Source: CAWCPR01 sp963797475
GTDB taxonomy: Bacteria > Chloroflexota > Anaerolineae > Anaerolineales > UBA4823
Direction of reading: 5' to 3'
Assembly: GCA_963797475.1 (NCBI GenBank)
Contig: CAWCPR010000001.1
Span: 868,001-932,000 of the forward strand
Length of the DNA: 64,000 nucleotides
The position numbers and the translations under genes are program-made. Below, one piece after another: positions 27,922-37,026 of the stretch. Numbering within the stretch: the stretch's first letter is position 1; each line of letters starts with the position of its first letter. The notes below the pieces were generated by a model that was not told the DNA's origin, ran no database searches, and saw nothing but the letters and a program-made list of their open reading frames with translations.

Positions 27922-29657
27922 ACGAATCGAGGGATAATTTATTCTCTGCTATCGATGATTTCCATGTAGCTCGCAGCCGGGCAGCCCTCAAAGAGATACT
28001 GGCTCGTTTCACCGGTCAATCCACTCAACTCCTTTCCTACGACGAGGTGAGAGAGAAGCTCAAAATCCAGGGTGGATCAGAACGCGGTTTGCAAGACATC
28101 CCCATCGATAAAATTGTTGGCAGTGTAGGCCGCTACACCGACTTCACCCGTGAATTCCTGCCGCGCCAGGGAGTGGATGAACAACGATGGGCGCGCGTCC
28201 TGGCAGCCGCATCCGATCTGGCCGGCCTGCCTCCAATCGAAGTCTATAAGATTGGCGATGCTTACTTTGTAAAAGATGGGAACCATCGCGTCTCGGTCGC
28301 CAGGCAATTGGGCGCTACCCATATACAGGCCTACGTAACTGAAATTCGCACCCGTGTTCCCATAACCGCCGATGTTCAGCCCGATGAGCTAATTCTGAAA
28401 GCAGAATACGCCGATTTCCTGGAACAAACCCATCTGGATGAGCTTCGCCCTGGCGCGGATCTGACGGTCACCGTCCCCGGACAATACCCGTTTTTGGCCG
28501 AACACATTGCGGTCCACCGCTACTTTATGGGCATCGACTTTAAGCGCGACATTTCCTACGAGGAAGCTGTCGCCCATTGGTATGATCACGTTTACCTGCC
28601 TGTGATCCAGGTCATCCGGGAGAAAGGAATTCTAAGATTTTTTCCAGGGAGGACTGAAACCGACCTGTATTTGTGGATTGCCCAACACCGCGCCGAGATC
28701 AAAGAGGATTTAGGCTGGAACATCAACCCGGAAGCTGCCGCCATAGATCTTGTTCACAGGTTCAGCTCGCAGCCAGAGCAAGTCGCCAACCGGCTTGGCG
28801 AGAAACTCCTGGATACGCTCTCCCTCGACAGCCTGGAATCCGGCCCCCCACCGGGCGAGTGGCGTAAAGATAAGCTTGCCAATCAGAATGTAGAACGCTT
28901 ATTTCACGAGATCCTGGTGCCCGTGAACGGCCTGGAACAAGGCTGGTATGCCCTGGAACATGCAATCATCGTCGCCCGTCGAGAACAAGCGCTCCTGCAC
29001 GGGTTACATGTTCTTCCATCCGAAGGAGAAAAAGAAAATCCAGATGCTCTCGCCATCCGCGAGACGTTCAACCAACGCTGTCGAGATGCTGGGGTGGATG
29101 GCGAACTCGTTTTTGCAGTGGGAGGGGTCTCAAGGGTGATTTGTGATCGCTCCCGCTGGACTGACTTAGTTATCGCGACGTTGAGCTATCCGCCCCCACC
29201 AGGTCCCATTGCAAGGCTTAATTCTGGGTCCCGAGATTTGATCCAGCGCTGCCCGCGGCCGATCCTGGCTACGCCCCTTTCCACCTCCCCTCTGGATCGG
29301 GCCCTTTTGGCGTACGATGGCAGCCCGAAATCGGAAGAGGCCCTGTTCATTGCTACTTACCTGGCTGGGAAGTGGCAGATACCGCTGTTTGTCATCACGG
29401 TGACCCATAGCGGGTATACCTCGCAGCAAACCCTGGTTCACGCTCGCGAGTACATCGAATCACACCAGGTGTCTGCGAATTATTTGCTCGAAAAAGGGAC
29501 ACCAGCCAGGGCTATTCTGGAAGCCGGGGAAAACAATGCTTGCAACTTCTTGATCATGGGCGGTTATGGCGTCAACCCGGTTTTGGAGATTGTGTTAGGC
29601 AGCGTCGTCAACGAGGTTCTGCGTGAAAGCCACAAACCCATGTTAATTTGTCGTTGA
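27918..29657 (+). CDS. ParB-fold nuclease-like / unknown module / tandem universal stress protein fusion
   Basis: A 579-aa soluble protein. Residues 1-145 contain a ParB/sulfiredoxin-like core (IDKIVGSVGRYTDFTREF, then VKDGNHRVSVARQLGA). Residues about 180-260 hold a module with IAVHRYFMGIDF...WYDHVYLPVIQVI and FFPGRTETDLYLWI. Residues about 325-450 and 455-579 are two universal stress protein domains (ILVPVNGLEQGWYALEHA; ALLAYDGSPKSEEAL, then GGYGVNPVLEIVLGS). It overlaps the Ca2+-type ATPase stop, suggesting a role tied to ion stress. The convergent gene downstream is a paralogue without the USP part. No function can be assigned. Confidence 0.83.
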   Translation: MNESRDNLFSAIDDFHVARSRAALKEILARFTGQSTQLLSYDEVREKLKIQGGSERGLQDIPIDKIVGSVGRYTDFTREFLPRQGVDEQRWARVLAAASDLAGLPPIEVYKIGDAYFVKDGNHRVSVARQLGATHIQAYVTEIRTRVPITADVQPDELILKAEYADFLEQTHLDELRPGADLTVTVPGQYPFLAEHIAVHRYFMGIDFKRDISYEEAVAHWYDHVYLPVIQVIREKGILRFFPGRTETDLYLWIAQHRAEIKEDLGWNINPEAAAIDLVHRFSSQPEQVANRLGEKLLDTLSLDSLESGPPPGEWRKDKLANQNVERLFHEILVPVNGLEQGWYALEHAIIVARREQALLHGLHVLPSEGEKENPDALAIRETFNQRCRDAGVDGELVFAVGGVSRVICDRSRWTDLVIATLSYPPPPGPIARLNSGSRDLIQRCPRPILATPLSTSPLDRALLAYDGSPKSEEALFIATYLAGKWQIPLFVITVTHSGYTSQQTLVHAREYIESHQVSANYLLEKGTPARAILEAGENNACNFLIMGGYGVNPVLEIVLGSVVNEVLRESHKPMLICR

Positions 29658-29692
29658 ACAACTCGCCTAAAGTAACGATTGCTATTAGAAAA

Positions 29693-29724
29693 GGCTCCCT
29701 CGAAAAAGTTTTTTCCAGGGAGCC
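29693..29724. terminator. Terminator hairpin between convergent paralogues
   Basis: GGCTCCCT (29693-29700) pairs with AGGGAGCC (29717-29724), and an A/T-rich inner stem extends it. Read leftward, the right end is followed by TTTTCT, a short T-run, so it can serve as an intrinsic terminator for the leftward gene and probably stops rightward transcription too. Confidence 0.7.
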
Positions 29725-29731
29725 ACATCCT

Positions 29732-31063
29732 TTATTTCTTGTCGTCCTTTTTTTTATTCTTTACCTTCTTCCCTTTCCCCGCTCGTTGGGAATAATCCGC
29801 AACAGCTTGCTGAATAGGCACCTCCCCTTTGTAGATTTCCTGCAAGTAACGTTGGTGTTCCACCACCCACAGGTATAGATCCGTCTCGGTACGGCCAGGA
29901 AATTCCTTCAAAATGTCCTGCTCGCGAATGATCTCTACAATTGGCAGGTAAATATTGTCATACCAGGATGCCACCGCTTCCGTGACAGGCACCTCTATCT
30001 TGCGTTGCTCGCCAAGATACCAACGGTGGACGGCAATATGTTCGCGCAGGAGGTCGTACTTGCCCGGCAAGGTTGTTTCAATGTTCGCCTCAGGCCGCAC
30101 CTCTGGCAGGTGGGAATACTCCAGAAAAGCGCCTCGTTCTTGCCTTAAAATCAGGTCATCGACCCAGGCTTTCCGGCTGAGGAGATTGACCAGCTTTTTA
30201 ACTGCCGGATGTGAATAATCCTCTAAAAGCTCCTTAGCGGCCTCAGCCCTGGCGCCGCCCTCGCCGATTTCTTCGTCCCGGTACGCCTGCTTCAGGTATC
30301 CCTGGTATTCCACGATCCAAAGATAAAGGTCTGCTTCACTGGTGCCTGGGAAATCTTTCATCACCGAAAGATCCCTGAGGATCTCAACCAGCGGGCAGTA
30401 AACGTTTTCATACCAGGATGAGGCTGCATCCCGGAAAGAAACCTCCGCACCTCGCTGCTCTCCGAGATACCAGCGGTGAACAGAGATATGTTCTAACAGA
30501 CGCTCGTATTGGCCCGGGACAAACGTTTCGATTTTGGCCTCCGGATGTGTGGCAACTAGGTTCGTTTTTAAGAGGAATTCTCCGTACTCTTTTTTTATAG
30601 CCAGGTCGTCCACTTTTGTGTCGGCAGTCAGGGCAACGGGGATATCGATCTCCGTTACGAAAGCATCCACAAACATCTGGCCTCGTTCGCGCGCCACGGA
30701 AACCCGGTGATTGCCATCCTTTACAAAATAGATATCCCCCATCTTATACAACTCAACAGGCGGCAAATTAACCTGATCATAGTGCGCTTTATCAATGCTG
30801 ATCCAGCGGTCTCGGGTTCTCGTTTGCGTTGGCAAAAAGGCGCGGTCGAAATCCTGGTACCTCCCCACGCTGCCCACTATTTTTTCAATTGGGACTTGCT
30901 TCATCCCCAGGTAATGCTGCCCGCGAAAAGGCAACCGCTCGCGGACTTCGTCATATGGCAATAATTCAATATTCGCGCCGGTGAAGCGAGCCAGTATCTT
31001 GCGCCAAAATCCTCTGAATACGGCCCGCTCAAAATCCTGATTGGCTAATTGGTTAAAAGACAT
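29732..31063 (-). CDS. ParB-fold protein with two copies of the HRWYLGEQR...FPGRTETDLYLW module
   Basis: A 443-aa soluble protein, paralogous to the N-terminal half of the gene facing it. It starts with the same ParB-like core (VPIEKIVGSVGRYQDFDRAF; VKDGNHRVSVARERGQ). Two copies of the unknown module follow, near residues 175-260 and 325-410, each with HRWYLGEQR, WYxNxY, PLVEI/PIVEI and FPG-x(2)-E-x-DLYLW. It ends in a very Lys-rich tail. The ATG at 31063 is taken as start, because AGGAAA lies 7 bases upstream and it follows the metallophosphoesterase stop by 20 bases. The earlier codon at 31108 lies inside that gene. Confidence 0.82.
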   Translation of the reverse strand: MSFNQLANQDFERAVFRGFWRKILARFTGANIELLPYDEVRERLPFRGQHYLGMKQVPIEKIVGSVGRYQDFDRAFLPTQTRTRDRWISIDKAHYDQVNLPPVELYKMGDIYFVKDGNHRVSVARERGQMFVDAFVTEIDIPVALTADTKVDDLAIKKEYGEFLLKTNLVATHPEAKIETFVPGQYERLLEHISVHRWYLGEQRGAEVSFRDAASSWYENVYCPLVEILRDLSVMKDFPGTSEADLYLWIVEYQGYLKQAYRDEEIGEGGARAEAAKELLEDYSHPAVKKLVNLLSRKAWVDDLILRQERGAFLEYSHLPEVRPEANIETTLPGKYDLLREHIAVHRWYLGEQRKIEVPVTEAVASWYDNIYLPIVEIIREQDILKEFPGRTETDLYLWVVEHQRYLQEIYKGEVPIQQAVADYSQRAGKGKKVKNKKKDDKK

Positions 31064-31082
31064 TGTACGTTTTCCTATCGGG

Positions 31083-31730
31083 TCATCGCGACGGGTGTTT
31101 TTGGTCACAATCCAGGGTTATCTCCCGGTAACCATAAGTGTTAATCACCAGGGTCCGGCCAAAGTGGGTTTCAACGGCTGTATCTGGCCTGTAAATGTGA
31201 ACGTGACCATGAAAATGGTAAGCGGGCTTGAACACCCGCAGAAACCAGCGAAAAGCCTTAATACCAACATGGGGTAAGTCTGTGCGATCATGAATCTCAA
31301 ATGGAGGCGCATGTGTGACAAAAATATCCAGGAACCTGCCGTGAATGATGCGGTTTGCCAGCAGACCTGGGACCAGCGCCAAAACATGACTTAACATCTC
31401 AGATTGTGAATACTGGAAGCGCCCGGGACGATATCGAGGGCTTCCTTCGATTCCGGCCAATAATAGACCTTTGTAATTGACCAACCGGCGATGGAGATCA
31501 ATTCCTCCCGCCGGCCCTGTCCGCTGTCCCCAAGTATGGTACTCGACGACTTGATCGTGATTCCCACGCACGAAAAATAAAGGTACACTCAACGCATTTT
31601 CAACGTATTCCAGGTAATAGTATGACAAATCACCACACCCTATTACCAGGTTAACATCGCTGAATTTTTTACGCACCTGTGGACTGAAAATAAAAGGGAC
31701 GGGTATGTCGCTCAACGAGAGAATTTTCAT
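31083..31730 (-). CDS. Calcineurin-like metallophosphoesterase
   Basis: A 215-aa protein with metal-binding motifs GCGDLSY, RGNHDQ, VTHAPP and HGHVHIY in the expected order. Motif I reads SDIPVP: the Asp is present but the usual His of Asp-x-His is Pro. This may be a trait of its subfamily, and it would leave one metal site weaker. The substrate is unknown (phosphodiester or phosphomonoester). It is first in a two-gene leftward operon with the ParB-fold gene, 20 bases apart. Confidence 0.88.
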   Translation of the reverse strand: MKILSLSDIPVPFIFSPQVRKKFSDVNLVIGCGDLSYYYLEYVENALSVPLFFVRGNHDQVVEYHTWGQRTGPAGGIDLHRRLVNYKGLLLAGIEGSPRYRPGRFQYSQSEMLSHVLALVPGLLANRIIHGRFLDIFVTHAPPFEIHDRTDLPHVGIKAFRWFLRVFKPAYHFHGHVHIYRPDTAVETHFGRTLVINTYGYREITLDCDQKHPSR

Positions 31731-32116
31731 TCGCTTTGGCGCCTCTCCGAGCCAGCGTAGTTTTTTCCACCCGGTGAAATACAGCCGCTAAGTGTACGTA
31801 TTTTAGCGCTTATACCCTCTTTCATGGAGCTTGTCAACACATCGATTGATCTCTTTATTGTCCAAATCGCGACCCCAAAATTTGTTGAATGTTGCAGTTC
31901 ATCCTAAAAAAAGCACAGAATCGTTATTTTGTCACACAAGAAGATGAACGTTTGGCACTTGTTTTGTTTCAAAATATCCTTTATCTTTAGTATACCGTTT
32001 TAGATCAGGGGACCAGTGGCAACGCATGGAATCATCCAGCCAGATCGAGGTTCAGGAAATTCGCCAGACTGATTGAGGCTTTCGATAGTTAAGATTATCA
32101 ACACGGTTCAAAGACG
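31731..32116. other. Intergenic region, AT-rich, between divergent genes
   Basis: These 386 bases separate the leftward metallophosphoesterase from the rightward methyltransferase. The centre (about 31880-32000) is AT-rich. A weak rightward promoter may be TTGTTT at 31964-31969 with TAGTAT at 31988-31993. No RNA gene, long inverted repeat or plausible small coding frame with a ribosome site was seen. Confidence 0.5.
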
Positions 32117-32983
32117 ATGACCCCCATTTCTTCTATTATCAACCGTAAAATACCGCCGGAGCCCTGGGTTGAAGGGGAAAAAATCCCCTGGCATGAGCCA
32201 GGTTTCAGCGCCCGCATGCTAAAGGAGCACCTGAACCAGGATCACGACTTAGCCAGCCGTCGCACCCTTAAGATTGAAAAGCAAGTGACCTGGATCCACC
32301 AGAATTTGCTTGCGGGCAGGCCAAATAAAATACTCGACCTGGGGTGCGGACCGGGTCTCTACACCTACCGCCTGGCCTGCCTGGGACACGAATGCACCGG
32401 GGTCGACTTTTCGCCAGCCTCCATCGCATATGCGTCCGCGTTTCTCGCCGACCAGGAGGATAACCCGCAAAACTGCTCCTACGTTTTAGCAGACATTCGA
32501 AAATTCGAATACGGGGTTGGTTTCGGGTTGGTTATGCTGATTTATGGTGAAGTTAACGTTTTCAAACCTGCAGATGCAAGGCTGATATTGTCGAAAGCTT
32601 TTTCATCGTTAGCGCCCGGGGGCACCCTCCTTCTAGAGCCCCAGACAGCGAAAGGTGTGCAAGTCATGGGCCAGGCGGATTGCACCTGGTATTCTTCTAA
32701 AGGCGGCCTGTTTTCAGACAAACCTCATCTATGCTTAATTGAAAATTTTTGGAGTGAAAACAGCCATACGACGACTACACGATATTACCTCATCGATGCA
32801 GCTTCAGGCGCTCTTTCTTGCTTTACCCACAACACCCAGGCTTACTCAGAGAATGAGCTGTGTGCACTGCTTATGGAGATTGGCTTCAATGAGCCCCACA
32901 CCTATCCATCCCTGACAGGGTCTATCGAGAATGATCAGCAGGGCTTGTATGCGCTCGTCGCTCGGAAACCAGTCACAGCCTGA
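32117..32983 (+). CDS. Class I SAM-dependent methyltransferase
   Basis: A 288-aa protein. Motif I is ILDLGCGPGLYTYRL (about residue 73), followed by the acidic residue in CTGVDFSPASIAYA. Motif II/III-like stretches are YVLADIRKFEYG and LAPGGTLLLEPQ. The N-terminal 60 residues are helical and may form a lid. The substrate is unknown; the small-molecule Methyltransf_25 type is most likely. It converges on the patatin gene with a 6-base gap. The ribosome site before the ATG is weak. Confidence 0.88.
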   Translation: MTPISSIINRKIPPEPWVEGEKIPWHEPGFSARMLKEHLNQDHDLASRRTLKIEKQVTWIHQNLLAGRPNKILDLGCGPGLYTYRLACLGHECTGVDFSPASIAYASAFLADQEDNPQNCSYVLADIRKFEYGVGFGLVMLIYGEVNVFKPADARLILSKAFSSLAPGGTLLLEPQTAKGVQVMGQADCTWYSSKGGLFSDKPHLCLIENFWSENSHTTTTRYYLIDAASGALSCFTHNTQAYSENELCALLMEIGFNEPHTYPSLTGSIENDQQGLYALVARKPVTA

Positions 32984-32989
32984 TCCGTT

Positions 32990-33766
32990 TCAGTCCATCC
33001 CAAGTGCGTCGCGGATACATTCGATCTTCTCGAGGGCGGCTTTTTTGCCCAAAGCCACTAACTCCTTTGCTTTTGAAAACCGAAAATAGGTTTTTCCGGA
33101 CAATTCGGGTCGAATCAGACAATCTGCCGAATCGATACCTTCTCCTGCTCTCTGTACCAAAATTTCCAGGGCGGCGAACCCGAAGCCAAATGGGCCTGAA
33201 CGCTGCCGCAGCGCAGGTGAAAAAATGTCAACCCCGATGACGTAATCCGCACCCATCTCGCGCAGTACGGATACGGGCACTGTGTCCGCCAGGCTTCCAT
33301 CCACCAGCAGCCGTCCATCGATCTCTACCGGTGTGATAAAACCCGGGACTGAACAACTGGCCTGTACTGCGGGAGCAAGCCGGCCTTCGCACTGCCGGAC
33401 GGGTAGGCCAGTTGCTATGTCTGTGGCGACAGCCACAAACGGAATTTTTAAATCCGCAAATTGAATATCTCCCAATTCATTTACCAACCAACGCGCCATT
33501 TTATCAAAGGAAACGAAACCGCGCTTTGGCCACACCAGGCTGGCGACTTCCTGCCAATGCAGATTTTCTCCGATTTCAAGAATGCGCTCGATTGGGATAC
33601 CTGCGCTGTATAACGCCCCGATCAAGGAACCTGCACTTGTGCCGGCAATGTAGTCAATCGGTATGCCGGCTCGTTCCAAAACGATCAATACGCCGGCATG
33701 TGCGACCCCGCGCACAACACCTCCGCCTAATGCCAGACCAACCCGTTTGTGTACATTTCCACTCAA
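32990..33766 (-). CDS. Patatin-like phospholipase (RssA type)
   Basis: About 258 aa. The oxyanion-hole motif is GLALGGGVVRGVAHAGVL, the nucleophile elbow is GTSAGSLIGA (Ser), and the Asp of the dyad is in LLVDGSLADTVPV. Members hydrolyse acyl esters of phospholipids or related lipids. A TTG at 33766 is proposed as start, because AGGTG lies 5 bases upstream and it brings the N-terminus close to the glycine-rich motif; a TTG at 33844 would add 26 residues. A second patatin gene lies 4 kb away on the other strand. It follows the alcohol dehydrogenase on the same strand. Confidence 0.9.
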   Translation of the reverse strand: MSGNVHKRVGLALGGGVVRGVAHAGVLIVLERAGIPIDYIAGTSAGSLIGALYSAGIPIERILEIGENLHWQEVASLVWPKRGFVSFDKMARWLVNELGDIQFADLKIPFVAVATDIATGLPVRQCEGRLAPAVQASCSVPGFITPVEIDGRLLVDGSLADTVPVSVLREMGADYVIGVDIFSPALRQRSGPFGFGFAALEILVQRAGEGIDSADCLIRPELSGKTYFRFSKAKELVALGKKAALEKIECIRDALGMD

Positions 33767-33906
33767 TTTAACACCTATTTTGATGAATCTCTGGAGATTG
33801 CGGCGTAGCCGCAACTCTCCATCATATTGCGTGGTGCGCCACAAGCGCCCAACACTTTCCCCTGCCTGGCCTTAGAAACCCATCCGTAATTCCGATACCC
33901 AGGAAC

Positions 33907-35073
33907 CTAAAAATCAACTGACCGGCCTTCGTAGGCATACACAAATATGCGCTTTAAGCCTTCGCGATCAGGGATACAGTGAGCGGTTACCATTCCCAGG
34001 TCCACTTCCGCCCGGTCGCACAGGGCTTCCAATTCTGCCTCAAAAAGTGCGCCGGGCACACCAGCTTGTTGCAAACTCAGCGGCAGATGGATGCGTTTCA
34101 TCAAGCCTCGGACAGCGTTTGCCAGGCCATCTGCGGCCTGTGGCTCGTCCTGGGTGGGAAGGCCAAGCAAATGGGCGATCGGCATGTACCGGCTGCCGGC
34201 GCGACTACAAAAATACTCTATACTGGGCGGAAGGAATATCGCCGTAACCCTCCCGTGTGGAATTCCGAAAATCGCGCCCGCGCTGTGTCCCATGGCGTGA
34301 GCCAGAGAGATGTTGCTGTTAGCAATCGTAATCCCGGCAATCGCTGCCGCATTCGCCATCTTCTCGCGGGCTTCCATATCCGATTCGCCGAGCTCAACCG
34401 CTCGAGGCAGGTAATCGAACACCAGTCGGATCGCCTGCAGGCTTAAGCCATCGCAGAAATCGTTCGAGAACGTGTTATTAAACGACTCAACGGCATGAAC
34501 CAGTACGTCGATGCCCGTATCTGCAGTAAGCTGCGGTGGCATTTTAGAGGAGAATATCGGATCGACGATCGTTATATCGGCCAGCAACTCGTTTGAAACC
34601 AGTTCCAGCTTGCGGTGGTTTTCCAAATCGCTCACTACCGCGGCGTGAGTAGCCTCCGACCCGGATCCTGCGGTTGTTGGGATGGTTAACAGGCGCGCCT
34701 TGGAGCGAAGCCCAAACTGTTCCACCGGGTTGATCGCTTCCAATTCGATATCCGGGCGTTCGTATAAGAACCAGGCCGCCTTAGCGGCATCCATACACGA
34801 TCCGCCTCCCAAACCAACCACCCAATCGGGCCGGTATTCTTCCATCGCTTTGGCGCATAATTTAACCATTTGGAAGCTGGGTTCTGGCTCCACCTGGGTG
34901 AAGGCGCAGCATTCTAAACCTGCGTTGGACAGCCGCTGTTGCACCATGTCGACAAACCCAAGCGCTTGAACGCATGCATCGGTGACGATGAAAGCGCGCT
35001 GGCCTTCAATTTGTTCCAGATAGGCCAGGGCATCTTCTCCAAAAACAATTCGCGGGCTGTTAAAATACCACAT
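33907..35073 (-). CDS. Iron-containing alcohol dehydrogenase
   Basis: A 388-aa type III alcohol dehydrogenase. The NAD(P) region is VVGLGGGSCMDAAKAAWF and the substrate/metal region is TTAGSGSEATHAAVV. Metal ligands are expected in SLAHAMGHSAGAIFGIPHG (His residues) plus an upstream Asp/His. It lies directly after a long-chain acyl-CoA ligase, and an acyl-reductase-like gene is 6 kb away, so reducing fatty aldehydes to alcohols is attractive, but the family acts on many short alcohols too. GAGGAG precedes the ATG, just after a perfect 16-bp hairpin. Confidence 0.92.
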   Translation of the reverse strand: MWYFNSPRIVFGEDALAYLEQIEGQRAFIVTDACVQALGFVDMVQQRLSNAGLECCAFTQVEPEPSFQMVKLCAKAMEEYRPDWVVGLGGGSCMDAAKAAWFLYERPDIELEAINPVEQFGLRSKARLLTIPTTAGSGSEATHAAVVSDLENHRKLELVSNELLADITIVDPIFSSKMPPQLTADTGIDVLVHAVESFNNTFSNDFCDGLSLQAIRLVFDYLPRAVELGESDMEAREKMANAAAIAGITIANSNISLAHAMGHSAGAIFGIPHGRVTAIFLPPSIEYFCSRAGSRYMPIAHLLGLPTQDEPQAADGLANAVRGLMKRIHLPLSLQQAGVPGALFEAELEALCDRAEVDLGMVTAHCIPDREGLKRIFVYAYEGRSVDF

Positions 35074-35089
35074 CGATATCTACTCCTCT

Positions 35090-35125
35090 TTCGATGGGGA
35101 TGAATCTCTATTCATCCCCATCGAA
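35090..35125 (-). promoter_or_regulatory. Perfect 16-bp stem-loop between acyl-CoA ligase and alcohol dehydrogenase genes
   Basis: TTCGATGGGGATGAAT (35090-35105) pairs fully with ATTCATCCCCATCGAA (35110-35125) around a 4-base loop. On the leftward message it lies just ahead of the dehydrogenase ribosome site and has no T-run after it. It may protect or process the mRNA or limit read-through. Confidence 0.75.
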
Positions 35126-35138
35126 CATATAAAACACC

Positions 35139-36857
35139 TCACTGCACAGCCTGGAGTTCAGCCATTCGCTCGAGCTCTGCCTGCAAAAGCTCACGACGCA
35201 AAATCTTGCCGACGGTCGATTTCGGCAGAGAACCGCAAAATTCAACGAATTTTGGAACTTTATATACAGCCAGATTGCTCCGACAGAATTCGATGATCTC
35301 TTCTTCGGTCGCTGTCTCTCCGGGTTTCAGGGTGATAAAAACTTTGATACGCTCGCCTTTACCTTCTATCGGGATACCGACGGCAGCGGCTTCCAGGACT
35401 TTAGGATGTTCATAGAGGATATCCTCGATTTCACGAGGGTAAATATTGTATCCACTTGCCCCCAAGATCATATCCTTTTTGCGATCAACGATCCGAAAAT
35501 AGCCAAATTCGTCCATCGTAGCGATATCTCCGGTATGAAGCCAGGGCAATCCGCCATCCTGGGCTGGACGCAAGGTATTTGCCGTCTCGCCGGGTAAATT
35601 CCAATAACCCTTCATCACCTGCGGCCCGCGGACGCAAAGCTCACCGACTTCATTAATCCCCAGAGATTGCTCGCCTGTATCCAGGTCGACGATTTTGACA
35701 TCTGTATCTGGCCAGGGCAGGCCGATGGTCCCAATCCGGTTATCGCCGAAAACAGGGTTGGCGTGCGTTACGGGCGAAGCCTCGCTGAGTCCATACCCTT
35801 CGACCAGGCGCGCCCCGGTGACCTTTTGGAAATTTTGTTGTACTTCCACCGGGAGCCCGGCAGCCCCGCTAATACAGGCATTAATCGAGCTAAGGTTGTA
35901 CTTCGCCAGGCCCGAGTAATTATTTATAGCAGTGTACATCGCGGGCACACCGGGATAAAGCGTGGGCCGATATTTATGGATGGATTTGATGACATCTTCC
36001 AGGTCACGCGGGTCTGGAATGAGGACAATACTCATTGCGTTCAACACGCTTAAATTCATACAAATCGTCATCCCATAACAGTGAAACAGCGGAATTTGGG
36101 TCAACATGACATCTTTGGCCTCGGGGGAGTTCAGCCAGACTTTGCATTGGTAGGCGTTCACCAGGATATTGCGATGCGTCAGTTGGGCCCCTTTGGAAAT
36201 TCCGGTCGTGCCGCCCGTATACATCAATACCGCGGTATCGTCTAAACCCAGCTCAACCGGTTGAGGTTTTTCTGGTCCCAACGCCATGGCTTCCGAAAAG
36301 CCCTGCACTTGGGCATCCCCCGCGAAGTTCACTCGATGCCCTATTTGCTTTTCTTTAAGCAGGGTAAAGAGTGATTTCAAGAGCGGAGGAAAGAATGTTT
36401 TTATCTCGGCGACGATCACATGGCGCAATTTTGTCCCCGGGCGAATGCGGTGAATTAAGGGATAAGTGGAACTGAGCGTGACGATGAGCTCCGCTCCCGA
36501 ATCGTTCAATTGATGGGTCATTTCGTGCGCCTGGTAAAGCGGATTGCATGGGACGACAATCGCGCCAACGCGCAACGCAGCGTAATAGGCGATGATGAAT
36601 TGCGGGCAATTGGGCAGATGGATGGCGACCCGGCTGCCTTTTTTGATCCCTAAAGTCTGCAAGGCCCCAGCAAATTCATCTACGTATCGGTTGAGTGAAC
36701 GATAGCTGATCTTCGTCCCTTTGAAAAAGATCGCAACTCGCTCAGGACGATCTCGGGCTGTTTTTTCGAGGATCACCGGAAGGATTTCAACCGGATAATC
36801 GATATGTTCCGGCACATGGGATTCATAAAATTTTAGCCAAATCTTTTCAAGACTCAT
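35139..36857 (-). CDS. Long-chain fatty-acid-CoA ligase (AMP-forming)
   Basis: A 572-aa ANL-superfamily enzyme activating fatty acids to acyl-CoA by way of acyl-AMP. Motifs: P-loop MYTGGTTGISKGAQLTHRN, EGYGLSEASPVTHANP (A5), WLHTGDIATMDEFGYFRIVDR (A7-A8), GASGYNIYPREIED and the catalytic Lys in PKSTVGKILRREL (A10). The length and motifs match FadD-type ligases. AAGGAGG stands 5 bases before the ATG. It diverges from a patatin gene and precedes the alcohol dehydrogenase on the same strand, which suggests shared lipid metabolism. Confidence 0.94.
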   Translation of the reverse strand: MSLEKIWLKFYESHVPEHIDYPVEILPVILEKTARDRPERVAIFFKGTKISYRSLNRYVDEFAGALQTLGIKKGSRVAIHLPNCPQFIIAYYAALRVGAIVVPCNPLYQAHEMTHQLNDSGAELIVTLSSTYPLIHRIRPGTKLRHVIVAEIKTFFPPLLKSLFTLLKEKQIGHRVNFAGDAQVQGFSEAMALGPEKPQPVELGLDDTAVLMYTGGTTGISKGAQLTHRNILVNAYQCKVWLNSPEAKDVMLTQIPLFHCYGMTICMNLSVLNAMSIVLIPDPRDLEDVIKSIHKYRPTLYPGVPAMYTAINNYSGLAKYNLSSINACISGAAGLPVEVQQNFQKVTGARLVEGYGLSEASPVTHANPVFGDNRIGTIGLPWPDTDVKIVDLDTGEQSLGINEVGELCVRGPQVMKGYWNLPGETANTLRPAQDGGLPWLHTGDIATMDEFGYFRIVDRKKDMILGASGYNIYPREIEDILYEHPKVLEAAAVGIPIEGKGERIKVFITLKPGETATEEEIIEFCRSNLAVYKVPKFVEFCGSLPKSTVGKILRRELLQAELERMAELQAVQ

Positions 36858-36870
36858 AGGAGCCTCCTTA

Positions 36871-36899
36871 TTGACATCGCTTCACCTCAATGCTATATT
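36871..36899 (+). promoter_or_regulatory. Sigma-70-type promoter for the patatin gene at 37 kb
   Basis: TTGACA (36871-36876), a 17-base spacer and TATATT (36894-36899) make a near-consensus promoter in the gap between the divergent ligase and patatin genes. The predicted leader is about 120 bases. Confidence 0.6.
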
Positions 36900-37026
36900 T
36901 CAATTACATTCGATCTCAGAACCAGTTAACCGTTGGGAGGATCAGGCCGTAACCGTTATCAACCGGTTGGGTTAAACGTCCTTAGATCGAACCACCGAGC
37001 AGCAAAAAAGTTTTCGAAGGGACAAA

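Noticed and set aside
31731..32116. RNA gene or riboswitch in the 386-base AT-rich gap
   Set aside because: No tRNA-like arms, long conserved-looking stems or terminator were found by eye.
36845..36870. Palindrome AGGAG-CCTCCT just upstream of the acyl-CoA ligase start
   Set aside because: It is the ribosome site with a chance complementary neighbour; too short to call an operator.
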